64,000 nucleotides of DNA. It comes from Halichondria panicea (lineage: Eukaryota; Porifera; Demospongiae; Suberitida; Halichondriidae). Both the position numbers and the translations under genes were made by a program. Below the pieces are notes generated by a model, which made no database searches, had not been told where the DNA came from, and was given only the letters and a program-made list of their open reading frames with translations. The stretch is taken from contig NC_087382.1 of NCBI RefSeq assembly GCF_963675165.1, positions 744,001 through 808,000 on the forward strand. The letters are read 5' to 3'. Every line of letters begins with the position of its first letter. Position 1 is the first letter of the stretch. Below are positions 11,398-21,345 of the stretch, one piece after another.

Positions 11398-11400
11398 GAG
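11225..11400 (-). pseudogene. relic of AP1AR-like last exon, with TG microsatellite
   Basis: The sequence around 11225-11330 matches the C-terminal exon region of the AP1AR-like gene found after the other units (CAAGTTCAGGTCCTTGGTTG and flank), but most of the coding part is gone. A (TG)n tract at about 11367-11394 follows. Confidence 0.5.
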
Positions 11401-11836
11401 GAGTAAGGGGGCATGTGTGTGCAGAGAGAGGAGGGTAACTACGTCTATTTGTGTTGAGTTTGACCTTCTATTAACTTTGTCATACTTCACTGAAATTCAA
11501 AGTTTCATATGGATTCCTTCTTAAAAGCACTTCTACTATATGCTGTAGAGCTGGTAAGCTCCAACTAGTTAAAAGTTAGCATTTTCCATGTAGAAATCCC
11601 GGCATACTTGTCCACCACATAAAGCATAAATGAAGCCATAATCGACCACATAACTTCCGGGGCCAAAATCAGACTTTAATGCCCAATAATATTTATGACC
11701 ATGAATTAGAGAAATGGAAGGAATACATATAACCAAAACCTCTTAATGGTGCTTCTGCCCAATGTTTGAAGTACACCTATCCCACAGGAGCAGCCATTCC
11801 CCTAAAGACAGATCACAATAGATAAAAGCCACTCAC

Positions 11837-11893
11837 AATTCAAGTTCCCTAACTTGAGCCAGGAGATGGTCCATTTCCAGAGACAATTCACTC
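11837..11893 (-). pseudogene. isolated copy of an unidentified coiled-coil exon
   Basis: This 57-bp block is a close copy of the exon at 13963-14019, with an acceptor (CTTTTAG) and a GTGAGT donor on the - strand. It has a substitution that creates a stop in the matching frame. It is part of a duplicated block also holding the 240-bp repeat. Confidence 0.5.
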
Positions 11894-12096
11894 CTAAAAG
11901 CTGGAGAAAAATTATAGACAGTGAGATACAACATGTACCAACACCACTGTGACTGACTATAGGATTGCTATAACACGCCCACACACTAGTCGGTGGTTGG
12001 CTCTAGACCAAAATAACCATCAGTACTACATACACGTAAACAGAGGCAATTTTGTGTATTGTATGTATAACACGGGCACGAGGGATTGTATGGTGT

Positions 12097-12860
12097 ACAG
12101 TGGCGTTTCTAGGAATATCAGTAGGAGGGTGCTCAGGTCGCGCGATAGCGCAAAAATTTTTGGATCCCACCCACGCACCAGAAGCCACACCCACGTTTTA
12201 CTGCGCATGACAGAGGACACACCCTAATTACAAAGAACAATCCCAAAACAGAGAAGATATCAACTCTACCATTGCCTAACTGACTCATCTATAATACAGG
12301 TATGTCACAGTGTATGGTGTATATACATAGAAGAAATAGTCCAGTTAGGCAATCATTCTGTGTGATCGTAATGCTGTCTTCATTCTCTTTAGACCACTGA
12401 AAGACCTCTCTGCTGAACAGCTAGCTATAGTGACAGGCAGAGTGCACAATAATTATACTATCACGAAGAAAATCTGTATTGAAACAATTTTATTTTATTT
12501 TGTTTTGTTTTTTGTCTTCTACCTGGTATTTAGAGTGTGATCAGGTTTCTGCTGGTGATGTTGGGTTACTTTCTGAATATATAGACACTGACAGTGAGAA
12601 AGAACAACCTTCTCTGATGCAGGCTCTTGACTTGAACTTAGCAGCTTTAATAAGTCACAGTACGCATGCCCAGGAAACTTATTATCTGAAGGTGTGGTCT
12701 GACTCTCCAACGAGTATAAAAGCTAGCTCTAGCTCATCTAGCTTCATTGCAGTGCAGTGCAGGCTCATGCAGCTTCCAGCAGGTTACAGTAATTAATGTA
12801 AAGCTTAGGGGGGTGCTTGAGCACCCTGAGCCCCTAGCTGGATACGCCACTGGTACACTA
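12097..12860. mobile_element. inverted-repeat element with CAGTGGCG ends
   Basis: The left end reads GTGTACAGTGGCGTTTCTAGG, and the right end is a close complement (CTGGATACGCCACTGGTACAC). CAGTGGCG termini are common in hAT-type elements, so hAT origin is a reasonable inference, but I could not define a clean 8-bp target duplication. A 105-codon open frame inside has no recognisable domain. Confidence 0.5.
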
Positions 12861-13647
12861 TTGTACTGAAGCACGAGGGCTGAGTGCAATATACACCATG
12901 CATCCCGAGTGCATGTGTTTAGTTTATATCCCTAGCAACACAAAATACACCACAGCTTCTACACAAATTACTAGTCCCAGCTACTTGCATCTCCACTCAA
13001 AGATACCATCTGACCATTCAAGGTTGCTGTCATTGGCACGACGAGGCTTGACTCACAAAACGTTGGGCTCCTCGCTCGATGCTAGACAAGAGTAAAGCAG
13101 CCCCACCCCCCACAACGCTGCAAAACAGCCCTAACCCCAAAGGCAAAGCTGCAGAGCAACTCAAGCAGCCCCCCTTCAAACTCTGCTGCAAAAAAGCCAC
13201 TCCCCAACTCTGACGATGCCTCTAACCAGTGACCGTGTCCTAGGACTATGTTCAAGCAGACAGAAAAAAATGGACAAACCTATAGATATGATTATTTATA
13301 CTGTAAGCCTGTGCTACACGGCATTTAGTTTTTTGTAAAAATGCCATGCATATATCATTAAATCCCTCAAGGCTTTGTGGCCAGTGTATAGAATATGAGA
13401 TTCAGTGCATTATGCTGCATATTGCACATAGCAACAGCATAGCAACGGGATATAAAATATTTGTATGGTATTAATTGAGGATTGCCATCACTTCCAAAAT
13501 TCTGGCAAATCTACTGCTATAAATACAGGCCAATGCAATGTACACAGGGTGTCATACAGGATTTGGGGGAAATAAAGCATGCTTCTGAAAAGTAACCAGA
13601 CATTTTGCTAAAAAACTGTTATTTCAATACCCTGTTACCATATAGCA
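12861..13647. other. spacer, no gene seen
   Basis: It includes a pyrimidine/purine-rich part near 13090-13210 and AT-rich sequence. The short open frame near 12898-13095 shows no splice signals, domain or paralogue. Confidence 0.45.
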
Positions 13648-13834
13648 AGAAATTTCTGCGGCCAAAAACTTCTGCGAATTCTGCGAATGAATGAGCAAAC
13701 GCATGCAGTCCTCAAATGCTTATTAACCACGCCTAATTTAACAGTTGAAAGTTTAATTCGCAGAAATATTATCCGCAGACTGAAGGTATTTTTACAGCTA
13801 TTCCTAGGCCGCAGAAATTTCTAGCTATACGGTA
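13648..13834. mobile_element. 187-bp MITE
   Basis: The ends ACCATATAGCAAGAAATTTC and the complement of GAAATTTCTAGCTATACGGT are inverted repeats of about 27 bp around GCGGCC. No coding capacity. Confidence 0.65.
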
Positions 13835-13962
13835 GTACGTATAGACACTCAATCAATACAACTAGTAGCTAGAGCAAATTTTAGGAGGGTGGGAATTGGA
13901 GCTAGAGGAGGGGATATCCCCCTTCCCCCCCACCCCTCTACAAAATAGATAAAGTCACTCAC

Positions 13963-15462
13963 AATTCAAGTTCCCTCACTTGAGCCAGGAGATGGTACAT
14001 TTCCAGAGACAATTCACTCCTAAAAGATGGAGGATATAGACCACTGTGACTGACTATAGGATTGCTATAACACGCCCACACACTGATCGGTGGTGTTTGG
14101 TACTAACCACCTCTAGACCAAAATAACCACCTCTTAGGCTAGTTACTACACACACGCAAACAAGAGGCATATGTGTGTGTTGAATTGAGATTGAGAGGAT
14201 TGAAGATAACCATCACTTCCAACATTCTGGTCACATCCACTGCTACAATACAAGCCAATGCAATGTCTACAGAACCATCTAGAGTTTAGGGAAGTAACAG
14301 AAGGAGTGTGCTATTTGGTGCTATTGGTTGATAAGCACCACTCACTGATGAGCTTAGGTCCAGCTCCTGTCTCTTGTTACTCTGTGTTTAGCAATCAGCT
14401 CTAGCAGTAGTATCTATCCTACAGCAGCTAGGTCTCCAAACTGATTTATGTTGTGTCCTCTAACAATGCTGTCAAAAGTGAAGGTAAGCTCAGCAGCTGC
14501 AAAAGAGCCATTGAGCACAAGTTCTGCATTTCACTTGTTTTCTAAATGACGGACACTAAAAGCTTTCTTATTAGGCACTCTTCAATTATAAGCGTTCATC
14601 GTTCCTGTGGGAATATAGGCACCTCCGCTTAATAACACACGTCTACGTGTATACAAGTCAACAAAGCTCTCAGAAAGAGACCTACAATGTATATACTCAG
14701 TGTTGTTAAGGATGGCTCAATTAATTATTGGGATTTATTGTGGATTTCTTGTATATGTGATTATATCTTTTGGATGGTTACATATAAACTGATGAAACTT
14801 TGCAATAATGTAGTCTTATAATGAAGGAACATGTTGAACGTGTTTTTAAAGTCATGTGACTTTCAGGGGTGGAGCTACAGTGAAATATACAACTTTACAA
14901 TTTCCGGAATACAAACAAGTGCAGCCACACCCCCAAATTTTTTTGTGAAGTGCAACTCAGTTTAAATAGAAAATGCGACCGTTTTCCTGATTTCGGTGCA
15001 CCTGTAAATGATACGCATCATATCCGGGCACCACAAAAATGGTAAAACTGAGTTGTACTTTATAAAAAAATTTGGGGGTGTGGCTACACTTGTTTCTAAT
15101 CCTCCTTTTTTATCTTCTTAATCACACTGTAACGACATCGCTGAAGGTCACATGACCTCCAAACATTTTAAGCGTGTACATTTCGTACAAAACTACATTC
15201 CTACTAAATTTCATCCATTAATATATCACAATCACAAAGATATGATGCCCTGTGCACCATGTGGTTGAGCCATCCTTAACACCAGTGAGTAGTTGTCTGA
15301 CATGCTATCACTCACTTTTCCAGCATAAGTTTCTTATTGTCTATAATGATCTGATCCACTCCGGGTGTGTTGCTACCGCTGGTTGCTAGGTGGAGGTCCG
15401 CTAGTAAGCCTTCCTCGTTGGGGTCAAAGTCCACCTCACCTGGTTGGTACAAATCCTCAGGT
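13963..15462 (-). CDS. unidentified - strand gene, two internal exons
   Basis: Two exons on the - strand fit together in phase: 15316-15462 (acceptor CCTACCAG, donor GTGAGT) and 13963-14019 (acceptor CTTTTAG, donor GTGAGT). The first encodes an acidic segment starting PEDLYQPGEVDFDPNEEG and ending in VDQIIIDNKKLMLEK; the second continues SELSLEMYHLLAQVRELE. The end is probably coiled coil. Two further upstream exons of the same protein can be read in the copy near 42.0-42.2 kb, again with matching phases. I do not recognise the family. The 579-bp MITE at 14705-15283 lies in the intron. Upstream exons are decayed here, so the local copy may be a fragment. Confidence 0.5.
14086..14325. repeat. 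240-bp dispersed repeat, copy 2
   Basis: Near-identical to 7966-8205. In this copy it directly follows the SELSLEMY exon block, the same order as near 11.8-12.0 kb, showing segmental duplication. Confidence 0.7.
14705..15283. mobile_element. 579-bp nested inverted-repeat element
   Basis: The outer arms read TGTTAAGGATGGCTCA and its complement (ending at about 15283). A second inner pair of arms of about 45 bp (about 14920-14965 and about 15045-15095) contains CACACCCCCAAATTTTTTT. No coding sequence. Confidence 0.65.
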
Positions 15463-15689
15463 CTGGTAGGGAGGGAAATACATGAACAGTAATAGTGTAC
15501 GTGAATTCTGGCTAAAGCAATAATATTATTATAACTCTACAAACACAAACACATCTTCAAAAGTATACATGTAGCAAAGGCAATGGCTATAATAGTTTCA
15601 AGCAACTTCACCATAACACAAGCACTGGCAAAGGTCAAATACTCGTGTCATTAGAGGCCATGACAGTGCTTGTAATACATGCACTCACG

Positions 15690-16050
15690 CACTCTTTAAC
15701 ATCATAACAATTTCAAACACATTTCTACTATTCCGGACCATCCAAACAAATCAAAGTGCCCCATACAGCCCCATACATACAGTGTACATGTTGGCAGTAC
15801 GTATATCCTGATTGGCCAAGAACTCGCTCTCCTCAGCAATGGTCTCTCTCTGGTCCTGGCTATGTCACTGTGGTCCACTATAGGACTAGACAAAGCTTCC
15901 ACCAAATACAGGTAATAGTTTGACCACTTTCTCCATGCTTCAAAAGAGACAGACTACACTTTCTTGACTGTTCTGGAATTAACTCTGGTCTTGACTCTAG
16001 TTCTCAAAAGCACGTTGTTTGCTGATTCAGCAATATTTTTGCAACAAGCG
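15690..16050 (-). pseudogene. death-domain relic upstream of unit B
   Basis: On the - strand, about 15820-15905 reads VEALSSPIVDHSDIARTRER, homologous to the end of the death-domain exon of units F and G. It is interrupted by an inserted stretch upstream and lacks the domain's first half. Related blocks stand before units A, E and F and at 24.9 kb. The region probably also contains the promoter of unit B, because its last 70 bp are shared among units A, B and E. Confidence 0.55.
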
Positions 16051-16088
16051 ATTCATACAAAAGGGGGCGTATCTTGTAGCTGTACAAA

Positions 16089-19000
16089 ATGGCTGCAATG
16101 TTTTCTCTTCAAGATGACGCCAACTTGAGGGAGTTTGTGCTGGAGAATGTGGAGCACTTTGGAGATGAGAGAGTTCTAGGAACTGGCTCTTATGGCTCTG
16201 TTCAAGAGGTCAGTCACTGCATGCTCTGTTTCTGTGCACTGTCTCTAGTGTATCTGCTAGCTATTCAAGTGTGACTGCCTCCATGCACAGGTGATGATCA
16301 ATGGTGAGGTGTATGCAGCCAAGAAGATCCACGAGGTTCTCCTGGAGACGGACAAGCGTGGTGGAGTGGCCAACATAGCTGGGAACTACCACCGAGAGTG
16401 TCGACTCATGGCTCACATCCGTCACCCCAACATCACCCAGTTCATTGGGCTGTGTTTCGTGACTGGCTCTCGACTGCCCCTCCTGGTCATGGAGAGGCTG
16501 GACTCAAGTCTGGACGATCTCCTAGAGTCCACCCCCAACATCCCCCTCTCTGTCTGCCAGTACATTCTGGTCTGTGTGGCTCGAGGGCTGCTCCACCTGC
16601 ATCGTGAGTCCGTGGTCCATCGTGACCTCACTGCCAGGAACGTCCTGCTGACAGCATCTCTGAGAGCCAAGATCACAGACTTTGGTAACTCTCGTATCGT
16701 GAATCTGGAGCCTGGTCGACTGGTCAGGACTCTGACGAGGTTTCCTGGGACACTGGTGTACATGCCGCCCGAGGCCCTCTCTGACAGAGGCCACAGTGTG
16801 TACGAACCCAGTCTGGACGTCTTCTCTTTCGGAGTGCTGCAATTATTTGCACTCACACAAGTATGTTATTCGTTGGTAAATTCCTATAATTATCGTTGAT
16901 GACCTTCACTCCTAATGACATATTCATACACTTAATCAGTATTGTGGTATATATGTAGATTCCTCTAAATGGTTGACCTTTTACCTGCAGCAAATGCATT
17001 GTGTACCAGAGGAGATAACGACAGGCGCGGTGCAGCTCAGGCAATTAGCCTTTGATTGAGCAATAATTATCCGCCCACGCCGTATGTTTTTGCTGAGAGT
17101 AATCAAAGGCTAATTACTTGAGCTGCACCGCGCCTGTCGTTACCTCCTCTGATTGTGTACTAATGGAATGATTGTGACACATGTACACTTCATACATACG
17201 TACATACATGCAATCATGACACTCAGTATTGACATGCTCTTCCACTCCAGGTGTTTCCAAGAGATCTCCTTCCCCCCACATACAGCGACCACAACAACCC
17301 AGACCACCTCCTGGCTCGCTCAGAGTTTGAGCGTCGAGGTCCCTACACGGCTCTCCTTGAGAGGAGTCTGGCGGGTGGACGTGAACACCCTCTGTTTGGT
17401 CTGGTGAGGGAGTGTTTGGCCAACACCCCAGAGAGAAGACCGACCACAGCTGAGCTCCTCTCGTCTCTGGAGGAGGTAGGGAGGGAGATGGACGGAGGAC
17501 TGTTCCAGCTGGACATTGCACGAGTGAAGACTGCCAGGACCCTTAGGGCAAAGGAGAAGAGGATAGAGGCTCTACAGGTGAGTCCAGTCCAGTGCGCTAG
17601 TGGGTGCAAGGGTCTGACACTGCATGCTGTACTCTGTTCTCAGAGAGAGGTGGTAGAGAAGGACATGATACTGGAGAGGAAAGATGAGCAACTTGTACAG
17701 AAAGACGATCAACTGGATCAGAAAAACGCATTTTTGGTACAAAAAGATGAGCAAGTAGTGGACAAAGATACTCAACTTGCTAGACAGCAACAGGTCAGTA
17801 GAATTTTTACTTCACTTTTTACACGCAATTTCGTATTATGTTAACCATGCAAGTTAATAATTTCTCTTCATACAGATATTGAATAGTGTCCATGCTGATG
17901 CTGCCACCAAAGATGGTATGATTGCTGATAAGGACAGACAACTCAGTGAACAAGAGTCAAGGATCACTGATCTCATTTCCCAGAGAGAGGCTGCTCTAGT
18001 TGAGAGGGACGCTCTCTTACAGGTATTATAGTAGTCACCAAATGCACACACTCTTATACTCTAGTAATGTACATGAGTGTAGAATTGTCCACTGATACAA
18101 TAATATTCATGTCTGTGTTCTAATTAGAAGATTTCCACCAACGTTCCCCTGTACAGGTACACGGGGTACAGATGGAGCACAATACTGAGCTGGTCAGGAG
18201 AGACGCCATCATTCAACAGCAGAGACAGGTGAGATGAATCCATATTATTGCAGAGCTATAGTAGAAGCTTTGATGTTATAGTTTGTACATTCTAGTGGGC
18301 TGGTGGTCTTCACCTCTTAAGCTTCAGTATAGCGGGTAATTTTTTGGGGAAAAATATTCGTGGCTCAGCCATTTTGAGACATTTCGTAGGTAATACTTTC
18401 ATGGTTGCTGCTTGTACTGCAAGTAAAGGTAGGCAAGGTTGCTTCATTCGTACAATATTCGTGGTCAGACCTTCAATCAGAAAACCACGAATATTTTGCC
18501 CCACGAAATTACCCTCCATACAATAATTAGAAAAAGTGACTTAGTGTGCATACAATTATTGCTACAAGTAACACTCGCTTGTTAGTAGACACTATCCTAA
18601 TTACACTCATTCATTATTCAGGATCCCCCTCCAAGAGAGTTGAGACCTCCACTCACTCTGAAATGGAGAAGAGGAAAAGACATGCCGATCAAGATGGGCT
18701 ACACAGTGCAGAGTGTTGTTATCGGTGACACGGCGTATGTTGGTGGAGGCAGTGCAGGCGATGATTGTAACGTGTGTACAGTGATGAAGCTCGAGCAAGA
18801 TCAATGGACCAAACTACCAGAGTACACTGCCAAGTGGTTTGGTATGACATCACTCGCTAATCGACTAGTGCTAGTGGGAGGACGTGATCCAAGAAACAAC
18901 ACACCCAGCAATCAACTTTCAGTGCTCGAGTCAGGGGAATGGACTCACCCGTACCCACCAATGAACATTGCTCGTCAATCCTCAACAGCTGTCTCCTTCA

Positions 19001-19542
19001 ACAACCACATAATTGTAGCTGGTGGGCGTGATGGTGATGGTCGTATCTCCTCTGTTGAGGTGTTGGACGTGGCATCAAGAAGATGGTACATTGCTCAGTC
19101 ACTACCTAACTCACGATCAGAACTGAAATCAACTCTCATAGGAAACACCCTCTACCTAATGGGAGGGTACGATCACACTGGGCCAACCAAGACAGTGCAC
19201 CACGTTCACCTCAATGAACTCATTGCCAAAGCCCTTTCCAACTCGGACACACCCACTCTCTGGCAGACGTTAGAGGAAGTGCCGCTCGAGTTGTCAGCTC
19301 CTCTCAGTATTGGGAGGTCACTATTAGCCGTTGGTGGAGCGAATGACAGAGTCAACCCAAGTTCATCGATCCACCTCTACCAGCCTGACACCAGGAGGTG
19401 GTTGAAAGTAGGAGACCTGCCTACTGTACGATACTGCTGCACATGCTCAGTACTTCCTAGTGGAGAGGTTATTGTAGCCGGAGGACAGATACTAAATAAG
19501 ATTAAAATCCAAACTGTGGATTTCTTCTCTATAAGTTCTTAG
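16089..19542 (+). CDS. unit B: protein kinase-coiled coil-kelch protein
   Basis: Seven exons, all joined in phase 0: 16089-16208, 16291-16860, 17251-17577, 17644-17793, 17876-18022, 18157-18228 and 18622-19542, giving about 768 residues. Residues 28-340 form a complete kinase: glycine loop GTGSYGSV, Lys51 in YAAKKI, Glu76, HRDLTARN (Asp152), DFG (170-172), MPPE (198-201). HRDLTARN resembles tyrosine kinases, while GTLVYMPPE resembles TKL or Ser/Thr kinases, so a TKL-like assignment fits best. Exons 4-6 encode a coiled coil of KD-rich heptads, with one heptad more than units C and E. The last exon is a six-bladed kelch propeller (six Gly-Gly pairs). No signal peptide or membrane segment is seen, so it is probably cytoplasmic. 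Ligand and substrate are unknown. Confidence 0.85.
17007..17151. mobile_element. 145-bp MITE in intron 2 of unit B
   Basis: The ends CAGAGGAGATAACGACAGG and the complement are inverted repeats of about 50 bp. The 9-bp direct repeat ATTGTGTAC (16998-17006 and 17152-17160) flanks it. Unit C has the uninterrupted site near 29878. A sister copy lies at 25380-25514. Confidence 0.9.
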
Positions 19543-20043
19543 TTTTTTTCATGTCCTTCGTGTTATAATTATAAATTAATGATACTTTTCTAGCATAATA
19601 ATTAAAGTTGCAACTGAATTTCGATTGGCAGCTATTAAAGATTATGCAAAAACAATCATATTAGTTGGTACATAATTAAATTTCCCGAATAGACAAGAAA
19701 CCGACAATAATTATAATAATTATACTAATTATGTGACAGTCTCATAACAAGTTCAGGTCCTTCCTTGCATGGTTGGGGTCTTGTCCGAGGGTAGGGTGGA
19801 CGCCTTCTCCCAGAATCCAAAGTCTATCTCCTCTTCCGAGTCAGACAGTAAGAGGTGGGGCTCAGGAACTGAGGGGTTAAAGAGTCACATGGTCATAGTC
19901 ATACTGAGTGGAAGTTTGAGGGCTTAGGAAGTAAGTAAGGGGTGAGAAAATTGAAAGCCAATTGACAGACGTTTCCCTGTACACACCTAAACTGCATACA
20001 TTGAAGCATACCTTGCATACAAGTGCATGTACATACAGACTAG

Positions 20044-20433
20044 CAAGAGTTTATGATAGAGGAGAGAGTATCGAACGTAGGCATACTGTACATCAGATGT
20101 ATGCGGAGAGTAACGTGACTTCCTGTATCTGTCACAACCTTGGAATTTGGACACTGACCAATCCAAGTGTGGGTGATGTCATCTATCAAGAAAGTAGATT
20201 ACATCACCCACACTTGGATGGGTGATGTCATCTATCAAGAAAGTAGATTACATCACCCACACTTGGATGGGTGATGTCATCTATCAAGAAAGTAGATTAC
20301 ATCACCCACACTTGGATTGGTCAGTGTGCAAATTCCAAGGTTGTGACAGATACAGGAAGTCACGTTACTCTCCGCATACATCTGATACACAGTATGCCTA
20401 CGTTCGATACTCTCTCTCTATCATATACTCTTG
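20044..20433. mobile_element. 390-bp foldback element with palindromic tandem core
   Basis: The outer arms of about 130 bp (20044-20175 and about 20305-20433) are complementary. The centre consists of three 49-bp tandem units, each itself a hairpin (GTGATGTCATCTATCAAG paired with GATTACATCACCCACAC). The 7-bp repeat AGACTAG flanks it (20037-20043 and 20434-20440). The empty site is preserved in the paralogous copies near 50.6, 55.9 and 62.26 kb. It lies in an intron of the AP1AR-like fragment. Confidence 0.85.
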
Positions 20434-20765
20434 AGACTAGTAAGCATGCTAGGTTCCCATTCTCTGTACTGTACATTCAATAATACACAGTCGACTCATT
20501 GCACTGCATAACTACACATTATACACACGTACCTTGTTCTTGATGAAGGTTCCTCAGTAGCCCCTGTCCATGGACACATGTCTTCAGACTGTCCCTCACT
20601 GCTTATAGGCTGCTCACCAGACTGGAGGTGGGCTGCATGTAAGGGCTGGGTGTCAGGGGAGTTTTTAGTCTCTGATGACAGACCCTTTTCCATACTGCTG
20701 AGGTCTGTTAGCGTCTGAGTGGCCAGTTTACGTGAGGCCCCTCTCTTAGCAGCATAGTAGGCCTA

Positions 20766-20810
20766 AAGGTGTGTGTGTGTGTGTGTGGGGGGGGGTCGTA
20801 CATGATTGTA
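20766..20810. repeat. TG/G microsatellite in the AP1AR-like fragment
   Basis: A (TG)n tract followed by a G run lies just upstream of the large AP1AR-like exon. The same position carries a TG/G tract of different length in the copies near 41.58, 50.92, 56.23 and 62.59 kb. Confidence 0.7.
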
Positions 20811-21142
20811 CATTGCACATACATTACAGGGAAACACACATCATGTGCTGAATAGGACACACTATAGCTAACCTTGAATGACTTTAAGGGACTCTACAAA
20901 GTATGACAAAAATGCATTTTCCAGCTAATGTACTCTGTACCTGTACCTCCATTCTCAGTGCCTCTTCTTGTCTCCTCAACAAAGCTCTTCTCCATCTCTC
21001 CACACTTGATCAAGCTGAAAATGGCAGCACTACTGGGGGGCAAAGGTCAGGGGTGGAAAAATCAAACAATAGCACAGAAAACATAGTCTCGAATACCCGC
21101 CTCAACCTAAAAGCTTGAGTCTGGTCATAGATGTAGGAGAGT

Positions 21143-21345
21143 AGCCTCCTTCGCAGGCCTTCCTTTTTCAGTTATAATTTTGATTCTGTTGTTTGTCACA
21201 ATATTAACACTAGCCTCGATTTAATCGGCCTGGAATCAAGGCTATAATTATTAACACCATACGGGAATAATTGGAGAGAGCAAAGAATAAAAAAAGGAAG
21301 CCACTAAGAAAAAGGAAGGCCTGCCCCGCTAAGTCTTGTGATCTG
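21143..21345. mobile_element. foldback element with a nested mini-palindrome
   Basis: The arms near 21143-21170 and 21310-21330 share AGGCCTTCCTTTTTC and its complement. Inside, at 21211-21244, sits a 34-bp near-palindrome that begins TAGCCTCGAT and ends AAGGCTA. It is flanked by TATTAACAC (21202-21210 and 21249-21257), the right copy after four extra bases. Confidence 0.6.

Larger units (their letters stand above)
19753..20979 (-). pseudogene. AP1AR-like gene fragment after unit B
   Basis: Three exons on the - strand are recognisable: 20947-20979 (LRRQEEALRME), 20533-20762 (AYYAAKRGASRKLATQTLTD onward, 76 codons) and 19753-19868 (SDSEEEIDFGFWEKAS). The exon with the DEEDFDKFLE segment is missing, so the remaining exons do not join in phase. 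The last exon has an 8-bp insertion that replaces the normal ending DLNLL by MQGRT. The acceptor of the first exon is also damaged. It converges tail-to-tail on unit B, as in other units. Confidence 0.6.

Noticed and set aside
16422-16856. Long antisense open frames over kinase exon 2 (also at 42795-43259 and 29481-29744)
   Set aside because: They mirror the conserved sense-strand kinase frame in each paralogue; no domain or splice signal supports them.
17114-17521. Antisense frames over kinase exon 3 in units B, C and E
   Set aside because: They recur only because the sense exon is conserved; the sense frame has the phase-0 splice sites and the RRPTTAELL kinase ending.
20160-20310. Regular palindromic repeats resembling a CRISPR array
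   Set aside because: The genome is eukaryotic, the units are contiguous hairpins with no unique spacers, and they lie between the arms of one foldback element with a target duplication.
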